64,000 nt of DNA, taken from NCBI RefSeq assembly GCF_033118175.1, contig NC_083692.1, forward strand, positions 17,232,501 through 17,296,500, in the 5' to 3' direction. Below are positions 32,690-44,328 of this stretch, piece by piece (the first letter of the stretch is position 1; each line of letters starts with the position of its first letter). The DNA comes from Dama dama. Its lineage: Eukaryota; Chordata; Mammalia; Artiodactyla; Cervidae. The translations under genes and the position numbers were made by a program. Below the pieces are notes generated by a model, which had not been told where the DNA came from, ran no database searches, and saw only the letters and a list, made by a program, of their open reading frames with translations.

Positions 32690-32800
32690 AGCTAACACCT
32701 AGCTCAGCAAGTATTGCTACGCTCTCAACTCGGTCCAATTCAAGGTTGATCAAGTGCCAACCGTGTGTCAGGCCGGTCCCTGGGTGTATGAAGATTGCTC
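32690..32800 (-). repeat. L2-like 3' end, decayed
   Basis: TTGATCAAGTGCCAACCGTG then TCAGGCCGGTCCCTGGGTG resembles the reversed L2 terminus with many changes. Confidence 0.4.
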
Positions 32801-33124
32801 CAGAGAACCAGGTATGCCCACGAGGAGCTGGAATCAGATGCACAGATCCACAAAAAAAGGAGAATTAGGAGTCTGGTGGTGGAAATGATTTTCCTGGGAT
32901 GCAGTGAGGGAGGCAGAAGGAGGAAGAAAGAGACATTTTTTCATTTGTGTCTCCAGGCCAAGAGTTTTAGAGTCTTTTTCAAACACACATTTGTCCTCAG
33001 ACCCTCTAATCCAGTTAGTCTGCTCTGGTCATCTGAGCAACCCTCACACTGCCCCCTTCTCCTGTCTCGGCTCAGGTTCTTATTTCTGGACTTGGTCTAG
33101 GCTCTTTGCACTCAGCTCTCTGAA
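32801..33124. other. Single-copy stretch, nothing recognised
   Basis: No repeat family or exon is supported. Confidence 0.4.
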
Positions 33125-33855
33125 TCACTGTCCTCCAGTTAGATCCAATCAGCTCATTCCCTGGTTGAAAACTGTCCACTGCCCCAAGAATAAAGGCTAA
33201 GCACCAAGGTCCCTCACATCATGGCTCAAATGTGCCTGAGTCCTAAGGGTAGAGAGGGCTTCAGGGTAGGTTCGATTTAATGGCTCTATATGTCATCAAC
33301 ACCCCTGCTTGCTTTTTTCTGGATTTCCTCTCTGCCATCCACAGTGCTGTATTTAACCTTGGGCAGTCTTCTCTCATGGTGACAAAATGGCTGCAGTAAT
33401 TTCTGGCCTCACACCCACACGCCATGACCTGTTGAAGGAGAAAGACGGTGTCTTTTCCCGAAGCTGCCAGCAAAGTCTCCAGTCTCTCTGGTCAGAACTA
33501 GATATCTTGTTCATTCTCAGGCAAGAAGGGATTTTGCAGATGAGTCTATATTGGATCTATGTGCCCCACCCCCCTGTTAAGGTGGAGTCAACTTCCTCCG
33601 GAGGACACGAGAAGTGGAGGGAGGGTGGATATCCAAAGGAAAGTGGGGTAGTTACCAAAAGGGAATGGACGTTGAGGAGGCCACCACAGAGTCCACCGCA
33701 GCATCCTTGTACGACCGCCTCCCCTCAAGCCCCACTCAGCTACTTGCTGTTCCCAAGCCTGTCCTGCGCTCTGATGTCTCTAAACCTTTGCACACATTGT
33801 CCCTTCCACCTCGGACACTGCATTCTCTGCCTCCAGTTCCATTGTGTGTGTTTGG
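33125..33855 (+). repeat. L2 LINE fragments flanking another old repeat
   Basis: 33,125-33,260 (AACTGTCCACTGCCCCAAG, AATAAAGGCTAAGCACC) and 33,715-33,855 (CTTTGCACACATTGTCCCTT, TCTCTGCCTCCAG) are consecutive L2 blocks. Between them 33,280-33,620 looks like the unresolved old repeat of 25.2 kb (GACAAAATGGCTGCAGTAAT), so it probably inserted in the L2. Confidence 0.6.
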
Positions 33856-34029
33856 GAGCCGGGCAAGCAAGAGCAGGGGCGGGTTTCCACACCAGCGGGG
33901 TGTCCTACAGCTCAGCTCAGTGCAGACATTTTCTATCTGGAGACAGCGTGCATTTTGCAGGTTGATGACTCAGTCCTGCAAAACTGTCCTCTGCCTCAGA
34001 GGCGAGTCCCAAGACCAGACTGTTACAGG

Positions 34030-34615
34030 GACTTCAGATTGACTGGCTGTAGGTCAGAGGTTCCCATGACTTCCTCCTCAGGTTCCATTCATTTGCTAGA
34101 GTGGCTCACAGAATTCTCACTAGGTTAGTGATTTGTCATTTAAAAAAAAAAAAAAATGTACAACTAGGGAACAGCCTGATAGAAGAGATGCAGAGGGCAG
34201 GGTATGTGGGAAGGAGCAGAGAACTTCCATGCCCTGTCCAGGTGCACTATTCTCTCCACATCTCCACATGTTCACCAACCTGGAAACCCTCCAAACCTCA
34301 TCCTGTTGGGTGTTTACGGAGGCTTCATTTTATAGGCATGGCCATTTAAATCATTGGCCATTTGTGGTTGATTCAACCTCCAGCCCTTCTCCTTTCCCAG
34401 GAGCTCAGGGCCTGGGACAGAAAGTTCCAACCCTCCAGTTACAACGTTGGTTCTCTTGGCACCCAGCCCCCATCCTAAGGTTCGTCCAAAAGTCACCTCA
34501 TTAACATAACAAAAACACCTTTGTTGTCCTCATCACTTAGGAAATTCCAAGGGTTTTAGGAGCTCTGTGCCAGAAACGGACAAAGACCAAATATAGATTT
34601 CTTATTATAAATCAC
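34030..34615 (-). mobile_element. Old LTR remnant, family not resolved
   Basis: TTCCATTCATTTGCTAGAGT, TCATTGGCCATTTGTGGTTG, CAACCTCCAGCCCTTCTCC and AATTCCAAGGGTTTTAGGAG occur in the order of a common mammalian LTR read backwards. An A-run at 34,142-34,156 interrupts it. No viral genes are adjacent. Confidence 0.65.
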
Positions 34616-34639
34616 AGCCTCACAGATGCCTTTTCATTG

Positions 34640-34815
34640 CTGGCTCTCAGTGTGCGCCCATTCAGTTTTCAAGCCCTCGTCAACATCACCTTCCCTGTTC
34701 TTTAGATGTTGTGATCACTGGCAGGACAGAAAGTAGGTTCTTATCCACTCTCGGCATAATGCACTACCTGGCACACAGTTGGTGCTCAATTAAAAACTTG
34801 TCCAGTGAATGAATA
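34640..34815 (+). repeat. L2 LINE 3' end, decayed
   Basis: Ends with CACTACCTGGCACACAGTTGG then TGCTCAATTAAAAAC and a GTGAATGAAT tail, as in L2. Confidence 0.6.
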
Positions 34816-35110
34816 TTGCTGATGAGACAATAGTATTTCCAAAGCCTACAGCAAGGAGCTAGAGTCTCCTCAAAATCTCCTCCAAAAGTCTTAGATGTAA
34901 CTAATGTAAGCAGAGTTGTAATGTGGAAAACTATGAGGAGGCAAGAATGGAGCCCCCAGGAGGTTCAGATGAAGGAACAGGAGTTTGACAGGCAGGAGTC
35001 TGTCCAAGAGTCTCCAGCATCATCCCAAAGAGGGGCCCCCCTTGCAGGCTGGCAGGAATGATGTAGTTCACTTGGTAGATCAGTATACCCTTAAATAGAA
35101 AGGGGTCTAT
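34816..35110. other. Short unassigned stretch
   Basis: Nothing recognised. Confidence 0.4.
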
Positions 35111-35120
35111 CAGGACATCA

Positions 35121-35318
35121 TGTCGCTGTTGTTTAGTCGTTCAGTCATGCCCGACTCTTCACGACCCTGTGGACTATAGCCCACCAGGCTCTTCTGTCCA
35201 TGGGATTTCCTAGGCAAGAATACTGGAGTAGGTTGCCATTTCCTGACCCAGGGACTGAACCCACATCTCCTGCTTTGGCAGGTGGATTCTTTACCACTGA
35301 GCCACATGGGAAGCCCAA
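35121..35318 (-). mobile_element. Bov-tA SINE
   Basis: Minus-strand element from CTGTTGTTTAGTCGTTCAG to GAGCCACATGGGAAGCCC. Flanked by CAGGACATCA (35,111-35,120) and CAGGCCATCA (35,319-35,328). Confidence 0.94.
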
Positions 35319-35570
35319 CAGGCCATCACAGCCTGATCCTTTAATCTTCCAACCATTTAACTTATCCTACTGGGAGGAGACTGTAACAGCAGACCCAAGC
35401 ACACCCACCCATCTTATGAGATTATAGTCTCATAAGCCCCTCATAAATTGGCTTTCCGGTTAGCATTCTAATCTATATTTCCTTAGTGTGGATAGTCTGG
35501 AGTCAACACTACCAGTTGATTCCCAATATATTTTCTCTTTTTCTTCCTTAGTCATAGAACCCTACCACCT

Positions 35571-36000
35571 CAAATTTTAGATGGCCACATTGTCACCTAA
35601 AATACAGATTACAGTTCTCAGCCTCCCTTGCAGCTAGATAGGGTCATATGACTACATTCTAGCCAATGACATGTAAGTCAAAGTAATATGTGACTTCTCT
35701 GAAGTGCTATTAAAGGAGGGTAATGTTTCCTTCTCTTTCCTTTTCCCCTTTCTGCTGGCTGGAATGTGGGTGTGTTGGCTAAAGCTGAAACAGTCATACT
35801 GGACTGTTAAGAAATTTGGAAACAAAGTCAGTGTAGAGTGGAGCAACAATATAGAAGACAGAAGCAACAAGATAAAATATGTGTTGCATATTACCACAGT
35901 GCCATCTAGGACAGCCCTCAATGTCTACTTGAACATTATATAAGAGAAAATGTACTTCTCTCTTATTTAAACCACTTTTGACACTAGCAGCCAAACCTAA
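35571..36000. repeat. Old LTR- or L1M-like repeat, family not resolved
   Basis: CAGATTACAGTTCTCAGCC, CCTTGCAGCTAGATAGGGTC, CTGGCTGGAATGTGGGTG and CTTATTTAAACCACTTTTG match a common old repeat in order. Confidence 0.6.
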
Positions 36001-36009
36001 TTCTAGCCT

Positions 36010-36290
36010 AACAGCTGTACTGTTCCGTACATGTGACTATTGAGCACTTGAAATGTGGCTGGTACGAACTGAGAAATCCACACTGAATTTTGATTTAGTT
36101 CCCAAAAAAGGAATGTAAAGCATCTCATGAATAATTTTTATATTGCATACATATTGGAATGGTAACATTTTAGATATATTGGGTTAACCTATTATTCTTT
36201 TCATTTTTTAAAAAATTACTACTAGAAATTTTTAAATTGTACTATGGCTCACACCATATTTTTACTGGACAGTGCTTCTCTAGGTCTTGT
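36010..36290. repeat. hAT-Charlie-type DNA transposon fragment
   Basis: CATGTGACTATTGAGCACTTG and AAATGTGGCTGGTACGAAC at the left and TTTTTACTGGACAGTGCTTC at the right resemble a Charlie-derived short element. Confidence 0.6.
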
Positions 36291-39200
36291 CATCTTTGAA
36301 CTGATAATATCAAACTATTTAACCATGTAAAGCTGAGAGGTGATCAGATACTGGATGCAGGCTTACTCCCCAAGGTCCAAACTCTAACTTTACCTCTGAC
36401 TGTCTGTCTGTTTTCTGCTCACTGCAGCCCCTTGCCCTATTTGTTGAACTACCTTATCCGCAGCCAGAATAGCTGTAAAGCTTGGCCCAGAGTAAAGCTA
36501 AACTTAAAATGAAAAGAGAAAACAGGAGATGATCAGGAAGTTTAAAAGACATCTTCATCAAGTCAAGGAAGTTGCCCTCTATTCCTGGTTTGCTAGGAGT
36601 TTTTATCATGAATGGATGTTGGATTTTGTCAAATGCTGTGTCTGCATCAGCAGATATAATGGTATATATAGTTTTTCTTCTTTAGCCTATCATTGATGTG
36701 ATGGATTACATGGATTGATTTTGGAATGTTGAATCAGCCTTACAAACCTGAAATAAATCCCACTTGCTCATGCTGTGTAATTCTTTTTATACATTGTTGA
36801 ATTTGATTTACTAATACTTTGTTGAGGATGCTTACGTTTATATACATGAAAGACGATAGTCTTGCATTGTCCTTTCTTGTAATGTCTTGCCTTGTTTTGG
36901 CATTAGGGTAACGCTGGCCTCATAGAATGAGTTGGGAAATGTTTTCTCTGTATTTTCTGGAAGAGGTTGTAGAGAGCAGTATCATTTCTTCCTTGAATAT
37001 TTGGTAGAGTCCACCCGTGAAATCGTCTAAACCCAGTGCTTCTGTCTATCATAGATATATCTACTCAACTATCTATTTTTCCTTGTGTGGGTTTTGGTAG
37101 TTTGTGTCTTTCAAGGAATTGATCCATTTCATCAAAGTCACCAGATTTGTGAGCATGGAGTTGTTCATAGTGTTCCTTTCATATCCCTTCATTACCCCTT
37201 TATATCCAACGGCACACCTCTTTCATTCCTAATCACTTCTGTTCTCTCTATTTTTTTTCTTGTTTAACCTGGCTAGAGGTTTATCCATTTTATGATCTCA
37301 AGGAACTAGTTTTTGGTTTCACTGATTGTTCTCTATTGTTGTTCTATTTTTCAGTTTCCTTTATTTCTTCTATCATTTTTTATTATTTTTCTGTTACTTG
37401 TCATAGGCTTAATTTGCTCTTCTTACTCTGTTGATTTTAGATATTTCTTCTTTTCTAATATATGTATTCAATGTTATAAATTGCCTTCGAAGCTCTACTT
37501 TCACTGCACACATTTTTAATAAGTAGTATTTCCATTTTCAAATATTTTCAAATTTCTCTTGGGTCTTCTTTGACCTATGTGCTATTTAGAAGTGTGTCAT
37601 GTAATTTCCAAACGTGGATTTTCCAGCTCTCATTCTGTTATTTCTACTTTAATTCCACTGTGAGCTGAGAACATACTTTGCATGATTTACATTCTGTTAA
37701 ACATATTAAGGTGTGTTTTATGGCTCAGAATGTGAGTGTCTTGGTGAATGTTCCATGTCAGCTTGGGAAGAATGTGTATTCTGTTGTTTTTGGATTGAAT
37801 ATTTTATAAACATCAACTAAATCAAGTTGGTTGGTTGTGCTATTCAGGTAAACTATATCCTTACTGATATTCTCCCTGCTTGATCTATCAGTTACTGAAA
37901 TAAAAGTCTCCAGCTATAACAGTGGATTCATTTATTTCTTCTTGTAGGCCTGTCAGTTTTGCAACACATATTTTGATACTGTTTTTAGGTGCACACACAT
38001 TAAAAACTATTAGGTCTTCTAGAACAATTGGCTCCTTAATTGGTGTGTCTCTATATCCCTGATATATTTTTTTGTTCTGATGCCAGTTTTGCCTGAAATT
38101 AATGTAGCTATTCCAACTTTCTCTGATGAATGTTAGTACAAAGTATCTTTCTCCATCCGCTTGCTTTTAACTTATCTGAGTCATGATACTTAAGGTCAGT
38201 TGTTGATAAACATAGAGTGTCTTGTTTTATTTTTGTGTTTTTTTTTTAATCCACTCTGACAACCTCTGCCTTTCACCTATATATTTACAGCATTTACATT
38301 TGAAGTGATTATTGATATAGTTGAATTAAATCTACCATGCTTGTAACTGTTTTCTGCTGTTACACTTGATCTTTTCTTCCTCCCCACCTTTTTTTTTCTG
38401 ACTTCACTTAGTGTTTAGATGAATGCTTTATATGATTCCATTTTATCTCTTCCCTTAGTATATCAATCACCCCTCTTTAAAAAACTTTTAGTGGTTGCCC
38501 TAGAGTTTACAGTATACAGTTACAACTATTTAAGCCCATCTTCAAGTAATACTATAGTACTTAACATATAGTATAGGATCCTTACAACACAGTATTTCCA
38601 GTTTCTCTTCCCATTCCTTATAACATTGTTGTCATTCATTTCACTTATCCATAGGCAGTAGCCACCCAGTTATACTTTATATCAATAGATAGTAAGAAAA
38701 ATAAAGTTTTATCTTACACTTATTCATTCATTCCTTCTCTGGTGCTCTTCCTTTCTTTATGTCATTCTGATCATATATCATTTCCTTTCTCCCTGAGGAA
38801 CTTCTAACATCTCTTACAAGACTGATCTGCTGGAATTATTTTGCCTCGGTTTGTGTTTGTTCAAAAAAGTCTCTATTTTTCACTTTTGAAAGATAATTTC
38901 ACTAGACATAGAATTCTAAGTTGGCATATGTGGGGTGGTGGTTTCTGATACTTTAAATATTTCACCTCACTCTCTTCTTGCTTGCATGGTTTCTGTCAAG
39001 AAATCCTCTGTAATTATTATCTTTGCTCCTCTGTAGATAAAGTGTGTATTTCCTCCAGCTTCTTTCAAGATGTTTTCCCTGTCGTTAATTTTCTCCAGTG
39101 TGAATACAGATTTGGCGAAGTGTAGATGCGCTTAGCATGTATCCTGCTTGGTGTTCTCTGAGTTCCTTGGATCTGCTGTTTGAAGTTTGAAGACTGTCAT

Positions 39201-39339
39201 TAATTTTGGAAAAGTCTTGGCCACTATCACTTAAAATATTTCTTCTGCTCTGTTCTTTCTTTTCCCTCTGGCATTCTAATTATGTGTATGTTATACCTTC
39301 GGAAATTGTTCCAAAATTCTTGGATGTTCTGGGTTTTGG

Positions 39340-39650
39340 GGTTTTTTTAATTCTTTTTTTTTTTTTTTTTTCGCTCTTTGCATTTAAGTTTGGGAAATTT
39401 ATTTTGTTTGGTCTTGTTTATTTAAGAGCACAACATGAGATCCACTTCCTAACAAAATTTTAAGTGTACAATGTATTGTTGTTGACCAGACATCCAGTGT
39501 TATGCAATAGATTTCCAGAGCTAATTCTTGTTTGACTGAAATTTAATGCTCTCTCATCAGTAACTCCTCATTTCTCCCTCCTCCCTGCCAGTAGCAACCA
39601 TTGATCATTCCATTCTTGTCTCTATGGATTTGACTAGAAATTTGACTATT
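39340..39650 (-). mobile_element. L1 3' UTR piece nested in the older L1
   Basis: After a T-run at 39,354-39,371, ACATGAGATCCACTTCCTAAC and TAAGTGTACAATGTATTGTTG read as a different L1 3' end. The older L1 resumes near 39,655 (TCTGGGAAATTTCTATTGAC). Confidence 0.7.
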
Positions 39651-40291
39651 TCAGTCTGGGAAATTTCTATTGACATATCTTCAAGTTCCCTGATTCTTTC
39701 CTGGGCCAATCCAGTCTGCTAATGAGTTCATTAGAAACATTCTTCATTTCTGTTGCAAACATTTTTTTTCTAGAATTTCTATTTGATTCTTTCGTAGAGT
39801 TTCCAAATCTCTGCTTATGTTACTGCTTGTTGTCTAAGTTTTCCATTAGCTCCCCTAACATATAAGTTACTTTAAATTCTCTGTCTAATTTCGGGATCTG
39901 TTATATCTGATTCTGCTTCTGATGCTTGCTTTGTTTTTTGAATCTGTTTTTTATTGCCTTATAATTTTTTTGTTGAAAACTACATGAGAAGTGTACAGTA
40001 AGAGGAAGTGAGTAAAAAGCCTTTAGTGTGGGGTCTTACATAATCTGGCTAGAGGTGAGCTGTGTTTAATGTTGGGCTCTAGTTGTAGGTCCCAGAGGCT
40101 TCAGATTTCGTTACTGTGCTTGCTTTGTCTCATCCACTGTCTTTGTGCTTCTGTAAGACCTCCTCCTTAAACAGTCTTCACCTTACAGTTCTTCCAGCTC
40201 TAATTCACTGTCATCACACAGGAGCCCAGTTGATGTGATAACATGTGAAGGGAGGGAGTGTTACATAACCTTATGATTTAAGCCCCGTCTT

Positions 40292-40575
40292 TTTTAAAAA
40301 TTCTATTTATTTATTTTGGGCTTGCTGGGTCTTTGCTGCAGCACACAGGCTCTTAGCTGCTGCACATGGGTTTTTCTCTAGTTGCAGCGAACAGGGGCTG
40401 CTCTCTAGTTGTTGTGCGTAGGTTGCAGTGGCTTCTCTTGTTTTGGAGCACGTGCTCTAGGGCACGCAGGCTTCAGTAGCTGTGACTCACAGGCTTAGCT
40501 GCCCCAGAGCATGTGGGACTGAACCCGTGCATTGGCAGGCCGATTCTTTAAAGACAAGACCAGCAGGGAAGTCCC
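40292..40575 (-). mobile_element. CHR-type SINE
   Basis: Minus-strand element from TTATTTATTTTGGGCTTGC to CAGCAGGGAAGTCCC. Flanked by TAAGCCCCGTCTT (40,279-40,291) and TAAGCTCAGTCTT (40,576-40,588). Confidence 0.93.
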
Positions 40576-41110
40576 TAAGCTCAGTCTTTCTGTGGACCTG
40601 TGTCTCTGGCTGTGACTTTCACAAATGTTTCTTCGCTTTCCCCTTCCCTTTAGGTGAGATAGGAAGGCTAAAGGGGGCTAGAGTTGGGTAAGTGTACTTC
40701 CCCCAAGTGGCCTAAGGCTCTAGCAAAGTATTCTCCCCAGAAGAGTATCCTTTGTTACAGAAAATGCTCTGAATGTATCTCAAAATGATTACTTTGCCCC
40801 TCTCACTCCCAGGGTCACAAGGGGATCTTTCTCGGCTCCTCACTGTGAAAACCTGGTGGAGTTCCTGGAGGGAAAACCCACAAGAGTGTGGGGGTCCCTA
40901 AGTCTGTTTCCCCCAAGAAAGTTTTACTCTCATGATAGTCCACATTCAATCTTCAGTAGTTCATCTAATTATCACTTAAGTGTTCCCACAAGTTTATGAC
41001 TTGAGAAACATCTGTTCCAGGTAAGCTGACTCCAGCTGTGTTCCTCTGCATTCACATCTCTTCACAAATTTCAGAGTGGCAATTTGCCCTGAAACCCCAA
41101 TTCTGATAAA

Positions 41111-42309
41111 TTCAAGGAAAGTCATTGATTTTCAATTTGTATAGCTTCTTCTTGTTGTTAAGACAGGAATGACAACTTCTAAGCTTTTTACATGCCAGAG
41201 CTGATTCTAAAAGTCTGTTGGGTCTTTTTTTTTTAATAAAATTATATAAAGTTCAAAGTATATAGTAATCTGGGTCTACTTAGTGTGGATCAAGTTATCC
41301 AATACACAAGATCATAAGGCAACGAGAACTCTGGTAGGCATACTAAGTCATCAAGAATAGGCTAAATCATGTTTCAAATACTCTACTAAGCAAAGAAAAG
41401 AAGCATGCATACATTTTTAAAGCCCATCAAAATGATTTAAATTTGGGCACCCAAATTTTAACCCTTTAGAATGACTTATCCCTTTTATAGCTAAGGTTAT
41501 AAGGCTCAAAGTAACTGAGTAAAGAGATTCTAAATCAGCTTGAAGTCCTTCTTTCCTTTCCTTAGTTATTATTTAAGAAAACAACCATACTATAGATATT
41601 TATACATAAATCAGGTTCCATGTGAATGGCCCCTGGACAGTATTCCTCCTAGGGTCAGGAGGTTGGGTCCCCCGTCCACTCCCTTAGGGAGCAGTGTCCA
41701 ACTCTGCTCTGACCTGGAAATCTCTTCTTGGCTCCTTTTTTCTCTAACGGATCCAGCTGGCCTCTCAAAAAAAACCCCAGGTATCCTGGGAGCTGGGATG
41801 GCTGAAACAGCAATACCATAGCCAATGTGCTAATGAATTCTTGAAGCTGCCTAGTGGAATGAGGTTACAAGGAGGTGTTGGAAATGTTCCTTTCTCTCTT
41901 TTCTTTAAAAAAAAAAAAAAAAAGGCCTTTCTTTTTGTGAGTGGGTGTGTACACACACATACACCAAGCCTCTAACCTAAAAAAGCTTTCAGTTTCCAAA
42001 TGCCCCAAATTACTTAAGGTAGTTTTCCCATCTCTGAGATCTCAGAATGTTCAGGTTCTGGACTGATTTCTGTTCTTCCCCTTCTGAAATCCAGTCCCCT
42101 TCCTTAAAACTCAGTTGTTACTAGTGATCTCACTTGCATGGCATTCCTTCTGTTTGACATGTTAGTGTCTTTCTTGTTGACTGAGAGAACCTCAAGAGCT
42201 GAGCCTACATCTTATTCTTCTAATAAACCCTCATATCTCCCAAAGCTCCTGGCATCCACAATACCTCACCCAAACACTCAATAATGCTTATCATTTTTAC
42301 TCACTCCTC
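41111..42309. other. Single-copy stretch, nothing recognised
   Basis: AT-rich; A-run at 41,907-41,924. No exon or repeat family is supported. Confidence 0.4.
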
Positions 42310-42560
42310 CAGTAATAGTAATAGCGAACACATATGGAGCACTTCTTAGGTACCAGACACTGTTTCAGGTACTTCACACGGATAAATTCACATAATCCTC
42401 CTAAACACCCCTAATATTATCCCCATTTGACATATGGGGAAAATAGTGCACGAGTTTGTTAAGTAACTGTACACAGGTCACAGAGCCAGCAAGTCATGGC
42501 AGAGCTGAGATGTGAACCCAGATCTGTATCTGGCTCCACTATCTTCTAAATGACTCGTCC
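42310..42560 (-). repeat. MIR SINE, near full length
   Basis: Reverse of MIR: GAGCACTTCTTAGGTACCAG, ATTATCCCCATTTGACATATG, GTCACAGAGCCAGCAAGTC and GTGAACCCAGATCTGT. Confidence 0.88.
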
Positions 42561-42877
42561 ATATTGCCTCCCCCAACATGCATAAATTCCTGAAATGATT
42601 TATCAATTTAGTCGTTTGCTGCCATAGCAACAGAACAACTACCTGGGCTTCAACTTTTCAGAAGTCTGTAATTGCATTATAAATGAGCTCCATGGTTTTG
42701 CTCCCAGCCAAGCAGTCTTTGCGTCACTGGGGAGCCCTAGACATTTATGGAAGGTACAAAGGGGATGGGGGTGAGGAGCTGTAGTTGACTCCTTTTCAAA
42801 TTTGAGATCCAGGTTTCTTTAAAAAGAAAGAAAGAAAGAAAAGCAAACTTATGACATGGGTGAAAAGCTAGAACACT
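42561..42877. other. Single-copy stretch with a GAAA run
   Basis: Holds an X-box-like motif at 42,618 and a short (GAAA)n run at 42,821-42,840. No gene is seen. Confidence 0.4.
42618..42631. promoter_or_regulatory. X-box-like motif
   Basis: GCTGCCATAGCAAC matches the RFX palindrome at 12 of 14 positions, within a 300-base single-copy stretch. Function is not shown. Confidence 0.25.
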
Positions 42878-43236
42878 GTGATGTTTAATTCTATGTATCA
42901 ACTTGACAGGGCCAAGAGGTGCCCAGGGAGCTGGTTAACCATTATTTCTGGGTGTGTCTGTGAAGGTGTGTCCACATGAGATTAGCATTTGGATCAGTGA
43001 ACTCTGATAAAGTAGATTGCTCTCTCCAATGTGGGTGGGCCTCACTCAATCACTAAAGGCTTGACTAGAACAGGTGGAGGAAAGAGGAATTTGCCCGTTT
43101 TCCTTCCCACCTGCCTGTTTGAGCAGGCACATACCTCTTGATGTGGTCTCTTCCTGCCCTTGAACTGAGATTAACAACATCAGCTCCCCTGGTTCTCAGG
43201 CCTTTGGACTCCTACTGGAGTTATAATACACCGCAG
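42878..43236. repeat. Old interspersed repeat cut by a BovB
   Basis: GTGATGTTTAATTCTATGTATC, AACTTGACAGGGCCAAGAGG and CAGCTCCCCTGGTTCTCAGG match a common old mammalian repeat in order. The BovB follows at once. The family is not named with confidence. Confidence 0.6.
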
Positions 43237-44328
43237 TTCCCACCTACTTCTGCTTCATTGACTATGCTAAAGCCTTTGACTGTGTGGATCACAACAACCT
43301 GTGGAAAATTCTTGAAGAGATGAGACTACCAGACCACCTGACCTGCCTCCTGAGAAATCTATATGTAGGTCAAGAAGCAATAGTCAGAACCAGACTTGGC
43401 ACAGTGGACTGGTTCCAAATTGGAAAAGGAGTACGTGTATATTGTCACCCTGCTTATTTAACTTATATGCAGAGTACATCATGAGAAATGCCAGACTAGA
43501 TGAAGCACAAGCTGGAATCAAGATTGCCAGGAGATATACCAATAACCTCAGATGCACAGATGACACCACACTTATGGCAGAAAGTTAAGAGGCATTAAAA
43601 AGCCTCTTGATGAAAGTGAAAGAAGAGAGTGAAAAAGCTGGCTTAAAACTCAACATTCAAAAAAATAAGATCATGGAATCTGGTCCCATCACTTCATGAC
43701 AAATAGATGGGGAAATAGTGGAAACAGTGACAGACTATCTTCTTGGACTCCAAAATCACTGCAGATGGTGATTGCAGCCATGAAATTAAAACACTTGCTC
43801 CTTGGAAGAAAAGCTATGACCAACCTAGACAGCATATTAAAAAGCAGAAACATTACTTGGCCAACAGAAGTCCATCTAGTCAAGGCTATGGTTTTTCCAG
43901 TAGTCGTGTATGGATATGAGAGTTGGACTATAAAGAAAGCAGAGTGCCAAAGAATTGATGCTTTTGAACTATGGTGTTGGAGAAGACTCTTGAGAGTCCC
44001 TTGGACGGCAAGGAGATCCAACCAGTCCATCCTAAAGGAAATCGGTCCTGAAAATGCATTGGAAGGACTGATGCTGAAGTTGAAGCTCCAATACTTTGGC
44101 CACCTGATGCAAAGCACTAACTCATTAGAAAAGACCCTGACTGGGAAAGATTGAAGGTAGGAAGAGAAGGGGATGACAGAAGACGAGATGGTTGGATGGC
44201 ATCACTGACTCGATGGACATGAGTTTGAGTAAACTCCAGGAGTTGGTAATGGACAGGGAAGCCTACCGTGCTGCAGTCCATGGGGTCACAAAGAGTCGGA
44301 CACAGCTGAGCAACTGAACTGAACTGGA
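43237..44328 (+). mobile_element. BovB (RTE) LINE, 3' 1.1 kb with decayed reverse transcriptase
   Basis: This is the longest BovB here. A frame near the start reads FIDYAKAFDCVDHNNLW (reverse-transcriptase palm region), and a second in-frame stretch near 43,860 reads AMVFPVVVYGYESWTIKKAE and then FELWCWRRLLRVPWTARRSN from the C-terminus. Frameshifts and stops separate the pieces. It ends with GAGCAACTGAACTGAACTG. It is 5'-truncated, as is usual for the family. Confidence 0.95.

Larger units (their letters stand above)
36556..41110 (-). mobile_element. Long old L1 LINE, ORF2 to 5' region, dead
   Basis: The plus strand reads the reverse of an old L1M. It starts in the ORF2 part (CTATTCCTGGTTTGCTAGGAG, CTGGCCTCATAGAATGAGTTG) and moves towards the 5' end (GGATCTGCTGTTTGAAG, TTTCTATTTGATTCTTTCG). 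Frames are broken throughout, so no protein is made. An L1 3'-UTR-like piece (39,340-39,650) and a CHR SINE (40,292-40,575) interrupt it. The boundary past 40,000 is uncertain. Confidence 0.85.

Noticed and set aside
28322..34615. Two LTR remnants as a provirus
   Set aside because: They belong to different families, are 5 kb apart, and no gag, pol or env remnant lies between.
43284..44154. Reverse-transcriptase-like peptides as possible genes
   Set aside because: They are broken parts of BovB, separated by stops and frameshifts, with no intact ORF.
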